Source: Dehalococcoidia bacterium UBA2160
GTDB lineage: Bacteria; Chloroflexota; Dehalococcoidia; Lucifugimonadales; UBA1123
Length of the DNA stretch: 42,783 nt
Assembly (NCBI GenBank): GCA_002328865.1
Contig: DCWO01000071.1
Location: forward strand, 1 to 42,783
Direction: 5' to 3'
Shown: positions 1-8,290 of the stretch, piece after piece
Layout of the letters: each line of letters starts with the position of its first letter
Numbering within the stretch: position 1 is the first letter of the stretch
The notes under the pieces: generated by a model
Seen by the model: only the letters and a program-made list of their open reading frames with translations
Database searches by the model: none
Told to the model about the DNA's origin: nothing
Position numbers and translations under genes: made by a program

Positions 1-2
1 AC

Positions 3-1145
3 TTTAGAGACAGGACACTAGGTGCAGCCGTCCTGGGGCTGGGTCGAATCGGTCCCAACCATGCGAATATCGTTTCCAGCGCCGACGGCGTCGAGCTCCG
101 GGCCGTTGCCGACGTGGACGAAGCCAAACTCGGCGGCGTCCTCGACTCGCACCAGGGCGCTGTAGGCTACGGCGATTATCGCGACGCCCTGAAGCGCGAC
201 GACGTCGACGTGGTCGTCATCTGCCTCCCGCACTGGATGCATGCTGAAAGCGTCATCGCGGCTGCCGAAGCCGGAAAGCACATCCTCGTCGAGAAGCCGT
301 TGGCCGACACCGTCGAGGAGTGCGATCGGATCATCGAAGCCGCCGTCCGAAACAACGTGACGTTGATGCCCGCCCACACCCAGCGGTACTACCCGGTCGT
401 CAAGAAGACCAAAGAGATTCTGGACTCGGGCGAGCTTGGCGATCCGATAATGGCCGTGGATATGTGGTACAAGCCGCTGAACCCGGACTCCAGGCCGAAG
501 TGGATGTTGGACCGTCAGACGGGCGGCGGCATGGCCCTCATGGACGGCGTCCACATGATCGACAGAATGCTCTGGCTGTTCGGCCCGGACGTTCACAGCA
601 TCAAAGCGATGGTCGGAAATCCCGTCTATCCGGAGATACCCGCCGACGACACGTCCATGGGCCTGATCCGTTGGAGCAACGGCCTCACCGTTACCGTCAG
701 CCGCATCGCCTACCGGACCGGAGTGACCAAGTACGGCACAGACATCTTCTGCACGGAAGGCCAGATTAAGTTCAGGATCGCATACGGCCGCCACGGCACG
801 ACGGGCGTGTGGCTCGGGCGAGACGAGGCGTACACCGAGATCGACGTTCCGCAATTCAACTCGCTCGAACAGCAGTTCAAGGAGTTCGTCGAAGCTGTCA
901 ATGCCGGCGCCGAACCGCCGATCACTGCAACTCACGGCAAGCAGGTGATCGAAATCATGGAAGGGATGGATCGGTCATCGGAGACAGGGCGCGAGGTGCT
1001 TTTGCAGGGAGGAGAGGTGGATCGTGACTCAGAGCGAGTCCAAGCGGCGAGAGTTTCAACTGCACTGGGGTCGAGGAACCATCGCGGAGGAAGCCACATA
1101 CGAAGGGAGGCGCCACAAGCCCACGATCCAACTTTTGGAGTTTGA
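3..1145 (+). CDS. Gfo/Idh/MocA-family oxidoreductase (5' end outside window)
   Basis: NAD(P)-dependent sugar/polyol-type dehydrogenase of the Gfo/Idh/MocA family; the substrate cannot be told. The frame is open from base 3, and a Rossmann nucleotide-binding segment (GAAVLGLGRIGPNHA) begins near base 21, so only a few N-terminal residues are missing. The family EKP motif (VEKPLADT, about 288-311) supplies the usual catalytic lysine, and the C-terminal alpha/beta domain has GGGMALMDGVHMID near 523-564. Family homology seems to end at GREVLLQ, near 1007. The remaining 46 residues to the stop look like read-through and overlap the next gene by 122 nt. This is unusual and may reflect an indel, because a GTGA stop/start overlap lies at 1024-1027 in another frame. 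Confidence 0.9.
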   Translation, partial: FRDRTLGAAVLGLGRIGPNHANIVSSADGVELRAVADVDEAKLGGVLDSHQGAVGYGDYRDALKRDDVDVVVICLPHWMHAESVIAAAEAGKHILVEKPLADTVEECDRIIEAAVRNNVTLMPAHTQRYYPVVKKTKEILDSGELGDPIMAVDMWYKPLNPDSRPKWMLDRQTGGGMALMDGVHMIDRMLWLFGPDVHSIKAMVGNPVYPEIPADDTSMGLIRWSNGLTVTVSRIAYRTGVTKYGTDIFCTEGQIKFRIAYGRHGTTGVWLGRDEAYTEIDVPQFNSLEQQFKEFVEAVNAGAEPPITATHGKQVIEIMEGMDRSSETGREVLLQGGEVDRDSERVQAARVSTALGSRNHRGGSHIRREAPQAHDPTFGV

Positions 1146-1302
1146 AGACGGCTCGGTCAGCATCCGGTTTTGCCACTACAGCCACTCCGGCAGGTTCCAG
1201 CGCAGCCCGCTAATCGTCGACGAAGAGAACATCGACGGGCTGAGAGATGCACTGGAGAGCGCGCCCAAACTGAAAGCGCTGTTGGAACGATTGGTGGGAT
1301 AA
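1024..1302 (+). CDS. Small hypothetical protein (92 aa)
   Basis: I do not recognise this family. The GTG start at 1024 has a good ribosome-binding site (GGAGGAGAGG, about 1009-1018). The protein is soluble and charged, with no signal peptide or membrane segment. The middle looks like a beta-sheet (LLEFEDGSVSIRFCHYS), and the C-terminus like an amphipathic helix (residues about 68-91). The composition and the ribosome-binding site support a real gene even though the upstream frame reads through its first 122 nt. It is probably co-transcribed with the oxidoreductase. Confidence 0.6.
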   Translation: MTQSESKRREFQLHWGRGTIAEEATYEGRRHKPTIQLLEFEDGSVSIRFCHYSHSGRFQRSPLIVDEENIDGLRDALESAPKLKALLERLVG

Positions 1303-1344
1303 CTCGCGCCAATTGCAGATGGGCGGTCCGATCGGTTCTCGTGG

Positions 1345-2142
1345 CTAATTCTCGCCGCGTCCGTGCAACTCAAATGCGTCCTTGACGTTGGGCGCCTCAG
1401 GGAAGAATTGCGCCATTGTCTCCCCACAAACACGCGTGACAGTCTCTTCAAGATAGCTTTCGTCGACCAGCGTGAGGATGTGATGTTCCCGGCTGCCTCT
1501 GTTCCAGTGGGACTTGGCGCCGTCGATGAGTTCGGAGCGGATTCCGAGGAATGGCGCGATGACGTTGAAAGATTCGGTCAGTTCGTGCGTACGGAGGATT
1601 CGCAAACGTTCCGCGGGGATTACGTTCGAGGGTCTCAACGCCTGGACGTTCCATCGTGCCAACAAGCATTCAAGCGAGTACATTCCTGCCTCTTTCAGCG
1701 CCCGGTCGTTGTTGGTGTGAGGAAACCTCTCGGGTTGGAACCACCAGTCCGTGAAATTCTGCACGTCCGACGGAATCGTTCTCGTGGCGAGGTGATTTAC
1801 GATTGACTCGACCCATGTGTAGCAGCCCCTGATCAATTGGACGAACAAAGCATCGGGAAACAAGGCAGACAATCGATCCATGACGAAATAGTTGGCCCAC
1901 GAAGAATCGAACTCCAGATACATACGGTCATCGCGCTCGCGAAGGTATTCGTCGAGATGATCAGGGCCCATCCGGCCACGGTCGAAATCGACAACCTTGT
2001 CGAGCAATTGCGCTCGCTCCGGTTCGTGGGCTGAGCGGAAGTGAGTCTTAAGCATCCCGGTCATCGAGGCAGTGTCTGATTTCGCATCGCCGATACAATA
2101 AGCTTGGAACGCCCGTGGTTGGCTTTCAGCTCGAGTGTTCAT
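1345..2142 (-). CDS. Sulfotransferase-like protein
   Basis: This resembles bacterial sulfotransferases that transfer the sulfuryl group from PAPS. The N-terminal strand-loop (FQAYCIGDAKSDTASMTGML, residues about 12-31) sits where the PAPS phosphate-binding loop (KSGTTS/KTGTTS) lies. The next helix ends in FRSAHEPE, as in related proteins. The second PAPS-binding segment corresponds to LFVQLIRGCYTWVESIVNH (about residues 97-115). In this copy the loop reads KSDTAS, so the usual glycine is replaced by Asp, and activity is uncertain. At 265 residues the length is normal for the family. It is convergent with the small gene on its left, and I see no strong ribosome-binding site. Confidence 0.65.
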   Translation of the reverse strand: MNTRAESQPRAFQAYCIGDAKSDTASMTGMLKTHFRSAHEPERAQLLDKVVDFDRGRMGPDHLDEYLRERDDRMYLEFDSSWANYFVMDRLSALFPDALFVQLIRGCYTWVESIVNHLATRTIPSDVQNFTDWWFQPERFPHTNNDRALKEAGMYSLECLLARWNVQALRPSNVIPAERLRILRTHELTESFNVIAPFLGIRSELIDGAKSHWNRGSREHHILTLVDESYLEETVTRVCGETMAQFFPEAPNVKDAFELHGRGEN

Positions 2143-2350
2143 ACCGGCTCACGATCCATGAATTCCACCACATACGAGCTACTGTTCAATAGGCCCTTGG
2201 GCTAGTCTGCATTGACGCTGCCGGCGGATTGCTGCGGTGGGAAGAATTGTGGCGCCGAAGTGACCAGGGATCGGCGGCATCGACAGCGATTTTGTGCTCG
2301 GACGTGAATACGCGATAGGCATCGATCGACGCGTCTCGCTCAGGCGCATA

Positions 2351-2359
2351 TGCTACAAT
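2351..2359 (+). promoter_or_regulatory. Candidate extended -10 promoter for dgt
   Basis: TGCTACAAT matches an extended -10 element (TGn plus TACAAT). It lies 16 bases upstream of the GTG start of dgt and no good -35 is visible. It would give a very short leader of about 10 nt. The rest of the 2143-2375 gap shows nothing further I can assign. Confidence 0.4.
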
Positions 2360-2375
2360 AAAGCGGTCTCTTCGT

Positions 2376-3557
2376 GTGAGCAATGTGCTCTCGCGAACCC
2401 AATCGCCCGATTCCCTTAAGGTCAGGAGTACCCTCGCCATTAAACCACCGGCTTCAGGCTATGCTCCCCCGAATGCTCCACTCCACGACGCCGTCATCGG
2501 CCGTCTATTGGAGCGCGAAGAGTCACTCTCTCCGCTGGCAACGAAGTCGTCCCAGACCAAAGGACGGCGCGAGCCGGAGCAGCCGTCGCCGGTGCGAACG
2601 GAATTCCAACGCGATCGCGACCGGATTCTCCACACCAAAGCCTTCCGGCGGCTCAAGCACAAGACCCAGGTTTTCATCGCACCGGTGGGCGACCACTACG
2701 CAACGCGCCTCACGCATACCCTTGAGGTGTCTCAGATTGCACGCACGGTCGCACGGGCGCTCAATCTGAACGAAGACCTCACCGAAGCCATCTCACTCGG
2801 CCACGACATGGGGCATACCCCGTTCGGCCATATCGGCGAGGACGAACTCGGCAAGCTCCACCCCGCTGGATACAGGCACAACGAACAAAGCCTTCGGCTT
2901 GTCGAACAGATCGAGAACGAAGGGCAAGGCCTGAACCTCACGTGGGAGGTTCGACAGGGCATCCTGATGCACTCCAAACCTCAGGGCGATTTCCTGGACC
3001 GAAACCTGGTCGAAGGGCTCACGCTTGAGGGTCAGATCGTTCGGATATCGGACGCTGTCGCCTACCTGAACCACGATCTCGGCGATGCGTTCCGGGCCGG
3101 CGTATTGGTCGAGGACGACGTTCCGACCGAGGTCACTGACGTGCTCGGTTCGAGCCACTCGCGACGAGTCGACTCGATGGTCGTCGACATCATCGAGAGC
3201 TCGTGGGCCGCGACCGGACTCGGCGCCAACGGCGGCCAACAGCCGACGATCACGATGAGCGACCGATGCAGGCTCGCGCTGAACAGCTTGCGCGGCTTCA
3301 TGTTCGAACGCGTGTACAATCCGCAGGATCAGAGTCCGTACGGCCAAACGGCGCGGCAGGTCATGCGGCTGCTCTACGCGCACTTCGACTCAAATCGCTC
3401 GGGGATTCCGTCCGAGTACAACGCCCGAAGCAAGTCCGGGGATGTCGCCGTGGTCGATTTCATCTCGGGCATGACCGATCACTACGCCCTGCGAGTCGCG
3501 GAAGGTCTCCAGCCCGGCATAGCCTCGCCGTTCGACAAGCGCTGGACGGCCATTTAG
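2376..3557 (+). CDS. dgt: dGTPase-like HD-domain triphosphohydrolase
   Basis: Deoxyguanosinetriphosphate triphosphohydrolase-like protein, which cleaves dNTPs to deoxynucleoside plus triphosphate. The HD metal site is visible: His114 (TRLTHTLEV), His143-Asp144 (GHDMGHTPFGH), and a later Asp in RISDAVAYLNHD. The conserved entry segment FQRDRDRILHTKAFRRLKHKTQVF (two adjoining halves, residues 77-100) is typical of the shorter type-2 family. The start is uncertain. GTG 2376 gives about 40 extra residues before the usual LLEREE start, and no ATG/GTG with a good ribosome-binding site lies closer. The candidate promoter just upstream favours the GTG. It precedes dnaG by 53 bp on the same strand, so co-transcription with the replication/transcription genes is likely. 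Confidence 0.9.
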   Translation: MSNVLSRTQSPDSLKVRSTLAIKPPASGYAPPNAPLHDAVIGRLLEREESLSPLATKSSQTKGRREPEQPSPVRTEFQRDRDRILHTKAFRRLKHKTQVFIAPVGDHYATRLTHTLEVSQIARTVARALNLNEDLTEAISLGHDMGHTPFGHIGEDELGKLHPAGYRHNEQSLRLVEQIENEGQGLNLTWEVRQGILMHSKPQGDFLDRNLVEGLTLEGQIVRISDAVAYLNHDLGDAFRAGVLVEDDVPTEVTDVLGSSHSRRVDSMVVDIIESSWAATGLGANGGQQPTITMSDRCRLALNSLRGFMFERVYNPQDQSPYGQTARQVMRLLYAHFDSNRSGIPSEYNARSKSGDVAVVDFISGMTDHYALRVAEGLQPGIASPFDKRWTAI

Positions 3558-3610
3558 ACAGGTTTGCTGTCAACCGTCACCGCCGAGTAAACTGAAATCA
3601 GAGGTCTTGA

Positions 3611-5416
3611 TTGAGCGTCATCGACGACATAAAAGCCCGGCTCGACATCGTCGAAGTCGTGTCGTCCTACGCGACCCTCCAGAAGTCCGGACGGGGTTTC
3701 AAGGCCGTGTGCCCCTTCCACACCGAGAAGACTCCCTCGTTTGTCGTGACGCCGGAGCGCCAGAGCTGGCGGTGCTTCGGCGCGTGCGCGACGGGCGGCG
3801 ATGTCTTCTCGTTCGTCATGCAGGCCGAGAAGCTCGAGTTTCGTGACGCGCTGCAGCAACTGGCCCAGAAAACAGGGGTTGAGTTGCAACAGCGTAACGT
3901 CGAACAAGAAGACGCGTTGCACCGCGTCAACCGCACAACCGCCAATTTCTACCAACAGGTCCTGGCGTCCGATGCAGGCCAAGCCGGTCGCGCCTATCTC
4001 GAGAGGCGCGGCGTGTCGCCGCAGGCGATCGAAAGGTTCATGCTGGGGCTCAGCCCGAATTCCAGGACCGAGCTAAAGAGCTATCTCCAAACTCACGACA
4101 TGGATGTCGAAGTCGCCATCGCGGCAGGTGTTATCGGACGAAGCGACGACGATGGCAGCACCTGGGATTTTTTCCGAAATCGTCTCATGTTCCCGATCTT
4201 CGACAGACAGGGCAACGTGGCCGGCTTCGGCGCGAGGGCGCTGGACGACTCGATGCCCAAGTACATCAACACGGCTAGAACACCGGTGTTCGACAAGCGT
4301 GCGACTCTCTACGCGCTGAACTTCGCCGTCGATTCCATTCGGCAAGACCGCACGGCAGTGATCGTCGAAGGGTATATGGACGCCATCGCGGCCCATGAGC
4401 ACGGCTACACCAACGTCATCGCGTCCATGGGCACAGCCCTGACCGAGCAGCAGGTCTCGATGCTGCGTTCTTCAGCGGACAGCTTTGTGCTCGCTTTGGA
4501 TCCCGATGTTGCCGGGCAGGAAGCGACGCTGCGCAGCCTCGAATCCTCCTGGCATGTCATTCAGAGCGGCGCCGCTCAACAGCGACAACGATCGCACAGC
4601 GCCCTCGCTCAGGTGCGGAGCGTTGACCTCAAGGTTGCAGCTTTGCCAGCCGGACAAGACCCGGACGCTTTGATCCGCGAGGATCCCGCCAAATGGGAGC
4701 GCACGATCGAAGAAGCGTCGCCGCTGCTCGATTTCATCATCCCAGCCGCGGCAGGCAGATTCGATCTGACGGCTGAGGGCGCCCGCGCGCAGGTTGTAGA
4801 CCTAGTATGGCCCCTGATCCTCTCGCTCGACGAACTCGATCAGGATCACTACATCCAAGTCCTCGCTGACGCGGTCGGCGTGACCCACGCCGCGTTGACG
4901 GCAAGCGCTGGGAGGCGCAGGATCGCGACGCGAGACAGGCGCCGGACACCGAGCGAACCAGTCTCCGAGATCAGCGAGTCGGCTCTCGACCCGCAACGGA
5001 GCGACGTGCTGGAGGACACCGCGCTCGCTTTGATGATCAGCAGGCCGGACCTGAGATTGAAGGCCGCCAAGTTCGGAGCAGCGTATTTGCGCAAGACGGA
5101 GAACCGAGAAGTGTTTACGAATTGGATGGATTGCGCTAAAATAGAAGACCTCTGGGACTCTTTAGACGAGACACTTCATCCACATCTCACTCACCTCACC
5201 AATTTCAAACTCCCGTCAGCCGATCCCCGGCGTGACGAGAGCGGGCTCGACCAGATGTTGAAACGTTTGGAGCATCGATATTGGCTGGAGCAACAAGAGA
5301 CGCTCGTCGCCACCGAAGACCCAGATCAGCCGCCGTCCAAAGAACTTGAACACCAAGTTGTCGACGTCAACACCCGAATACGGGCGTCGGAACCCATGCG
5401 GACGGGCCACAAGTAG
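3611..5416 (+). CDS. dnaG: DNA primase
   Basis: Synthesises RNA primers at the replication fork. The N-terminal CHC2 zinc finger has Cys34, His37, Cys55 and Cys59 (CPFH...CFGAC). The catalytic core follows, with RGDxxG-like structure and a TOPRIM domain marked by VIVEGYMDA (Glu about 254) and LALDPDVAG (acidic pair about 298-300). The Asp-Pro-Asp replaces the more usual Asp-Gly-Asp. The C-terminal 180 residues are divergent, as expected for the DnaB-interacting region. The TTG start at 3611 is preceded by AGAGGT. At 601 residues the length is normal. A weak promoter-like pair (TTGCTG/TAAACT, 3564-3593) lies upstream. The dnaG-rpoD order is that of the classic macromolecular synthesis operon, here without rpsU. 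Confidence 0.97.
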   Translation: MSVIDDIKARLDIVEVVSSYATLQKSGRGFKAVCPFHTEKTPSFVVTPERQSWRCFGACATGGDVFSFVMQAEKLEFRDALQQLAQKTGVELQQRNVEQEDALHRVNRTTANFYQQVLASDAGQAGRAYLERRGVSPQAIERFMLGLSPNSRTELKSYLQTHDMDVEVAIAAGVIGRSDDDGSTWDFFRNRLMFPIFDRQGNVAGFGARALDDSMPKYINTARTPVFDKRATLYALNFAVDSIRQDRTAVIVEGYMDAIAAHEHGYTNVIASMGTALTEQQVSMLRSSADSFVLALDPDVAGQEATLRSLESSWHVIQSGAAQQRQRSHSALAQVRSVDLKVAALPAGQDPDALIREDPAKWERTIEEASPLLDFIIPAAAGRFDLTAEGARAQVVDLVWPLILSLDELDQDHYIQVLADAVGVTHAALTASAGRRRIATRDRRRTPSEPVSEISESALDPQRSDVLEDTALALMISRPDLRLKAAKFGAAYLRKTENREVFTNWMDCAKIEDLWDSLDETLHPHLTHLTNFKLPSADPRRDESGLDQMLKRLEHRYWLEQQETLVATEDPDQPPSKELEHQVVDVNTRIRASEPMRTGHK

Positions 5417-5502
5417 TACAACCGGATAGTGCGCAACCATCTCTAGCGCACTCGATTTGCAGGGGCGGTGTCGGACGCCGATTAGCAAACGGGGTTGAGT
5501 GT

Positions 5503-7029
5503 ATGAATAGAAGCGATGCAGACGGCAATGGCGATATGATTCGGGGCCTTATGACGGAGACGTCATCCACGGCAGACCTTATTCAGACCACCCGGTCCAG
5601 AGAAGATGGATACAGAAATGTCGATTCTGAAGACGGCAACATGGCGGCGCTGAACTCGGCGGCCCGTAGCGCGCCGGCCAAGCGCCGGAGCGCGGCAAAG
5701 AACGGAGCGGCAGCCGGAACCGCACTCGAGCAGGACATCAGCAGCGCTGAGATCATCGACGACCCGGTGCGCATGTACCTGCGTGAGATCGGTCGCGTGA
5801 ACCTGCTGAAAGCCGCCGAAGAGCGCATTCTGGCGCGTCAATTCGAAGAAGGCCGCTACATTGCGAAGGTCAGAGCGGAGAACTGCTCTCCCGAAGGCCG
5901 GGCCCCCAGGTCCTGGGTTGTCATAACGCAGTTTTTGATCGGCGTCGCAAAATTGGAGATGCTCGCGTACGCGGTGGCCAGATACAAAGGCGTGCCGTTC
6001 GACGGAAGCCTGTCTCAGCTTTTGATGTCTCCGGAATTGCGCGATGTCCTCGACGGCGAACTCCCAGAGGAGATGCTCAACTTCCTGGCGGAGATGGTCA
6101 ACACGGAGCCGGACCAGGTGAAAGCGGACGTTCAGAAGCTTTCGCTGGACAGCCGCCTGCTCCCCCACCAGGTCATCGACGCTCTCGGATGCGAACCGCT
6201 TCTCTCCGAGCTTCCCGCCATCATGGAGCAGGACAACTACGCCAACTGCATGGAATCCTACGAACTGGTCTTCCTTGGGCATCTGCAACGAGTGGAAGAC
6301 CTGGGCGACCGAGCGCAGCAACATCTGGCTGAGGCCAACCTGAGGTTGGTCGTCAGCGTCGCGAAGAAGTACATTGGTCGCGGCATGTCGTTGCTCGACC
6401 TGATCCAAGAAGGCAACATCGGCTTGATCCGCGCGGTCGAAAAGTTCGACTACCGCAAGGGCTACAAGTTCAGCACCTACGCCACCTGGTGGATACGACA
6501 GGCCATCACCCGAGCGATTGCCGACCAGGCCCGCACCATCAGAATTCCGGTCCACATGGTCGAGACGATCAACAAGCTGCTAAGAGTCACGCGACGACTC
6601 GTGCAAGAGTACGGCCGCGAGCCGACCAGCGAAGAGATAGGCCATGGGATGGACATCCCAGCCGAGAAGGTTCGCGAGATTCTCAAGATATCGCAGGAAC
6701 CTGTCTCGCTTGAAACTCCGATTGGCGAAGAGGCTGACAGCCACCTTGGCGACTTCATCGAAGACGCGACGGCTCTGGCGCCCGCCGAAGCAGCATCGTA
6801 CCAACTCCTGAAAGAACAAGTTGACGACGTGCTCTTCACCCTGAGCGACCGCGAAGCACAGGTGTTGCAGCTACGCTTCGGCCTCGAAGACGGCCGCGCC
6901 AGGACGCTCGAAGAGGTTGGGCGCGACTTTGGAGTCACCAGAGAGCGCATCCGCCAGATCGAAGCCAAGGCGCTCAGGAAGCTACGGCATCCGAGCCGAT
7001 CCAAGAAACTCCGCGACTTCCTGGAGTAG
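5503..7029 (+). CDS. rpoD: Principal RNA polymerase sigma factor (sigma-70/SigA)
   Basis: Primary sigma factor. Region 1.2 (DDPVRMYLREIGRVNLL) is near residues 86-102. Region 2 (ANLRLVVSVAKKYIGRGMSL, then FSTYATWWIRQAI) is at about 275-345. Region 3 is at about 350-425, and region 4 (VTRERIRQIEAKALRKLR) is near the C-terminus. Between 1.2 and 2 lies a divergent block of about 150 residues equivalent to the non-conserved region of large primary sigmas. The first ~80 residues are low-complexity and lack a typical region 1.1. The start is uncertain: ATG 5503 has a weak ribosome-binding site, and ATG codons at 5536 and 5551 are in frame. It lies 86 bp after dnaG and is followed by a hairpin terminator. 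Confidence 0.97.
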   Translation: MNRSDADGNGDMIRGLMTETSSTADLIQTTRSREDGYRNVDSEDGNMAALNSAARSAPAKRRSAAKNGAAAGTALEQDISSAEIIDDPVRMYLREIGRVNLLKAAEERILARQFEEGRYIAKVRAENCSPEGRAPRSWVVITQFLIGVAKLEMLAYAVARYKGVPFDGSLSQLLMSPELRDVLDGELPEEMLNFLAEMVNTEPDQVKADVQKLSLDSRLLPHQVIDALGCEPLLSELPAIMEQDNYANCMESYELVFLGHLQRVEDLGDRAQQHLAEANLRLVVSVAKKYIGRGMSLLDLIQEGNIGLIRAVEKFDYRKGYKFSTYATWWIRQAITRAIADQARTIRIPVHMVETINKLLRVTRRLVQEYGREPTSEEIGHGMDIPAEKVREILKISQEPVSLETPIGEEADSHLGDFIEDATALAPAEAASYQLLKEQVDDVLFTLSDREAQVLQLRFGLEDGRARTLEEVGRDFGVTRERIRQIEAKALRKLRHPSRSKKLRDFLE

Positions 7030-7081
7030 CCCACAGGCAATGCCATGCGCCGTGGGCGTAATTACATCCGAACAGGCGCCC

Positions 7082-7116
7082 AGTCGGGCTCCCTCTTAGG
7101 GGAGCCCGACTCTGTT
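7082..7116 (+). terminator. Rho-independent-type terminator after rpoD
   Basis: A perfect 12-bp inverted repeat (7082-7093 with 7100-7111; AGTCGGGCTCCC / GGGAGCCCGACT) with a 6-nt loop is followed by CTGTT. The T-run is short, but the stem is strong and lies in the 117-bp gap between rpoD and the DUF362 gene. Confidence 0.8.
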
Positions 7117-7146
7117 ATGAGCGCGAAGGATTCGTGACAAGCGATC

Positions 7147-8265
7147 ATGACATCGCCGAGAGACTCCAACCAAACGGCCAACGTCAAATCTCGGGAGCGA
7201 CCTAAAGTCGCCGTCGCCAAGACGCGGCCCGAAACCGTGATCGACGACTACGCCCGTGCGATGGAGTTGGCTGGCTTCGAAGACGCTCTTCCCAAGGATG
7301 TCTCGACACTGCTCAAGATCAACATTTCGTGGCAGCACTACTACCCGGCGTGCTCCACTGCCCCATGGCAACTCGACGGCGCAATCCAGGCGCTCACGGC
7401 AAAAGGCTACACGAATCTCACACCTACGCACAATGGGACGGTGGTCGTGGACGCCCATGAGGGGGCGGCGGCCAACAAGCATCAGGCCGTCGAGCGGAAG
7501 CACGATCTGACGCCCGTGTTCCTCGAAGACGTCCAATGGGTGGAATACGAACCCAAAGGGCCGCTGTTGGTTCTGGACAAGGTGTACCCGGACGGCATCC
7601 GAATCCCGGAAACGCTGATCGGAAAGAACATCGTTCACCTCCCCACGTTCAAAACCCACGTGTTCACGACGATGACCGGCGCCATGAAGAATGCGTTCGG
7701 AGGGTTGCTGAATTACCAGCGGCACTGGACCCACTCCGTGATACACGAGACGCTGGTGGACCTGCTACGAATCCAGCAGGAGATACATCCGGGCATCTTC
7801 GCCGTCACCGACGGGACATTCGCGGGCGACGGTCCCGGTCCGAGGGCGATGCGATGGCATGTGAAGAACACCATCTTGGCGGGCGCGGACCAGGTTGCGG
7901 TTGACGCCGTTGCGGCCAAGATCATGGGCTACGACCCGATGGACATTGGGTTCATCAGAATGGCGCATGAAGCCGGCTTGGGCTGCGGCGACGTCGACGG
8001 CATCGACATCGTCGGTGAAGACATCTCCGAACTGAACTGGCGATTCCAACAAGCGGAGAACACATTCGCCAGCCGAGGCCAGAAGCTGATCTACTGGGGA
8101 CCTCTGAAGCCGCTCGAAAACCTGCTGCTGCGGTCGCCCGTCACGCCGTGGGCTTATCTGGCGTCGAACCTTTACCACAACCAGTATTGGCTGAGGTTCA
8201 TTGGTCGCCGCAGGGTCAAGAAGGCGCTGGAGACTGATTGGGGCAGACTGTTCCAGTCGTACTGA
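7147..8265 (+). CDS. DUF362 domain-containing protein
   Basis: Member of the DUF362 family, whose biochemical function is not established. Visible family hallmarks are HLPTFKTHVFTTMTGAMKNA (residues 163-182), a following Gly-Gly-Leu, AVTDGTFAGDGPGPR (about 219-233), and VDAVAAKIMGYDP (about 255-267). No ferredoxin-type cysteine cluster is present, unlike some family members; only isolated Cys residues occur. There is no signal peptide. It follows the rpoD terminator, so it is probably a separate unit, and it is convergent with htrA, with only 25 bp between the stops. Confidence 0.85.
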   Translation: MTSPRDSNQTANVKSRERPKVAVAKTRPETVIDDYARAMELAGFEDALPKDVSTLLKINISWQHYYPACSTAPWQLDGAIQALTAKGYTNLTPTHNGTVVVDAHEGAAANKHQAVERKHDLTPVFLEDVQWVEYEPKGPLLVLDKVYPDGIRIPETLIGKNIVHLPTFKTHVFTTMTGAMKNAFGGLLNYQRHWTHSVIHETLVDLLRIQQEIHPGIFAVTDGTFAGDGPGPRAMRWHVKNTILAGADQVAVDAVAAKIMGYDPMDIGFIRMAHEAGLGCGDVDGIDIVGEDISELNWRFQQAENTFASRGQKLIYWGPLKPLENLLLRSPVTPWAYLASNLYHNQYWLRFIGRRRVKKALETDWGRLFQSY

Positions 8266-8290
8266 CCGGCGCGCGATACAAGGTCGGGCT

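Noticed and set aside
2186..2440. Minus-strand 84-codon ORF in the gap upstream of dgt
   Set aside because: It overlaps the dgt start and the candidate dgt promoter, has no clear ribosome-binding site and no recognisable motif.
5428..5452. AGTGCGC/GCGCACT inverted repeat (7 bp, 11-nt loop) between dnaG and rpoD
   Set aside because: The stem is short with no T-run, and an operon-internal position makes a terminator call weak.
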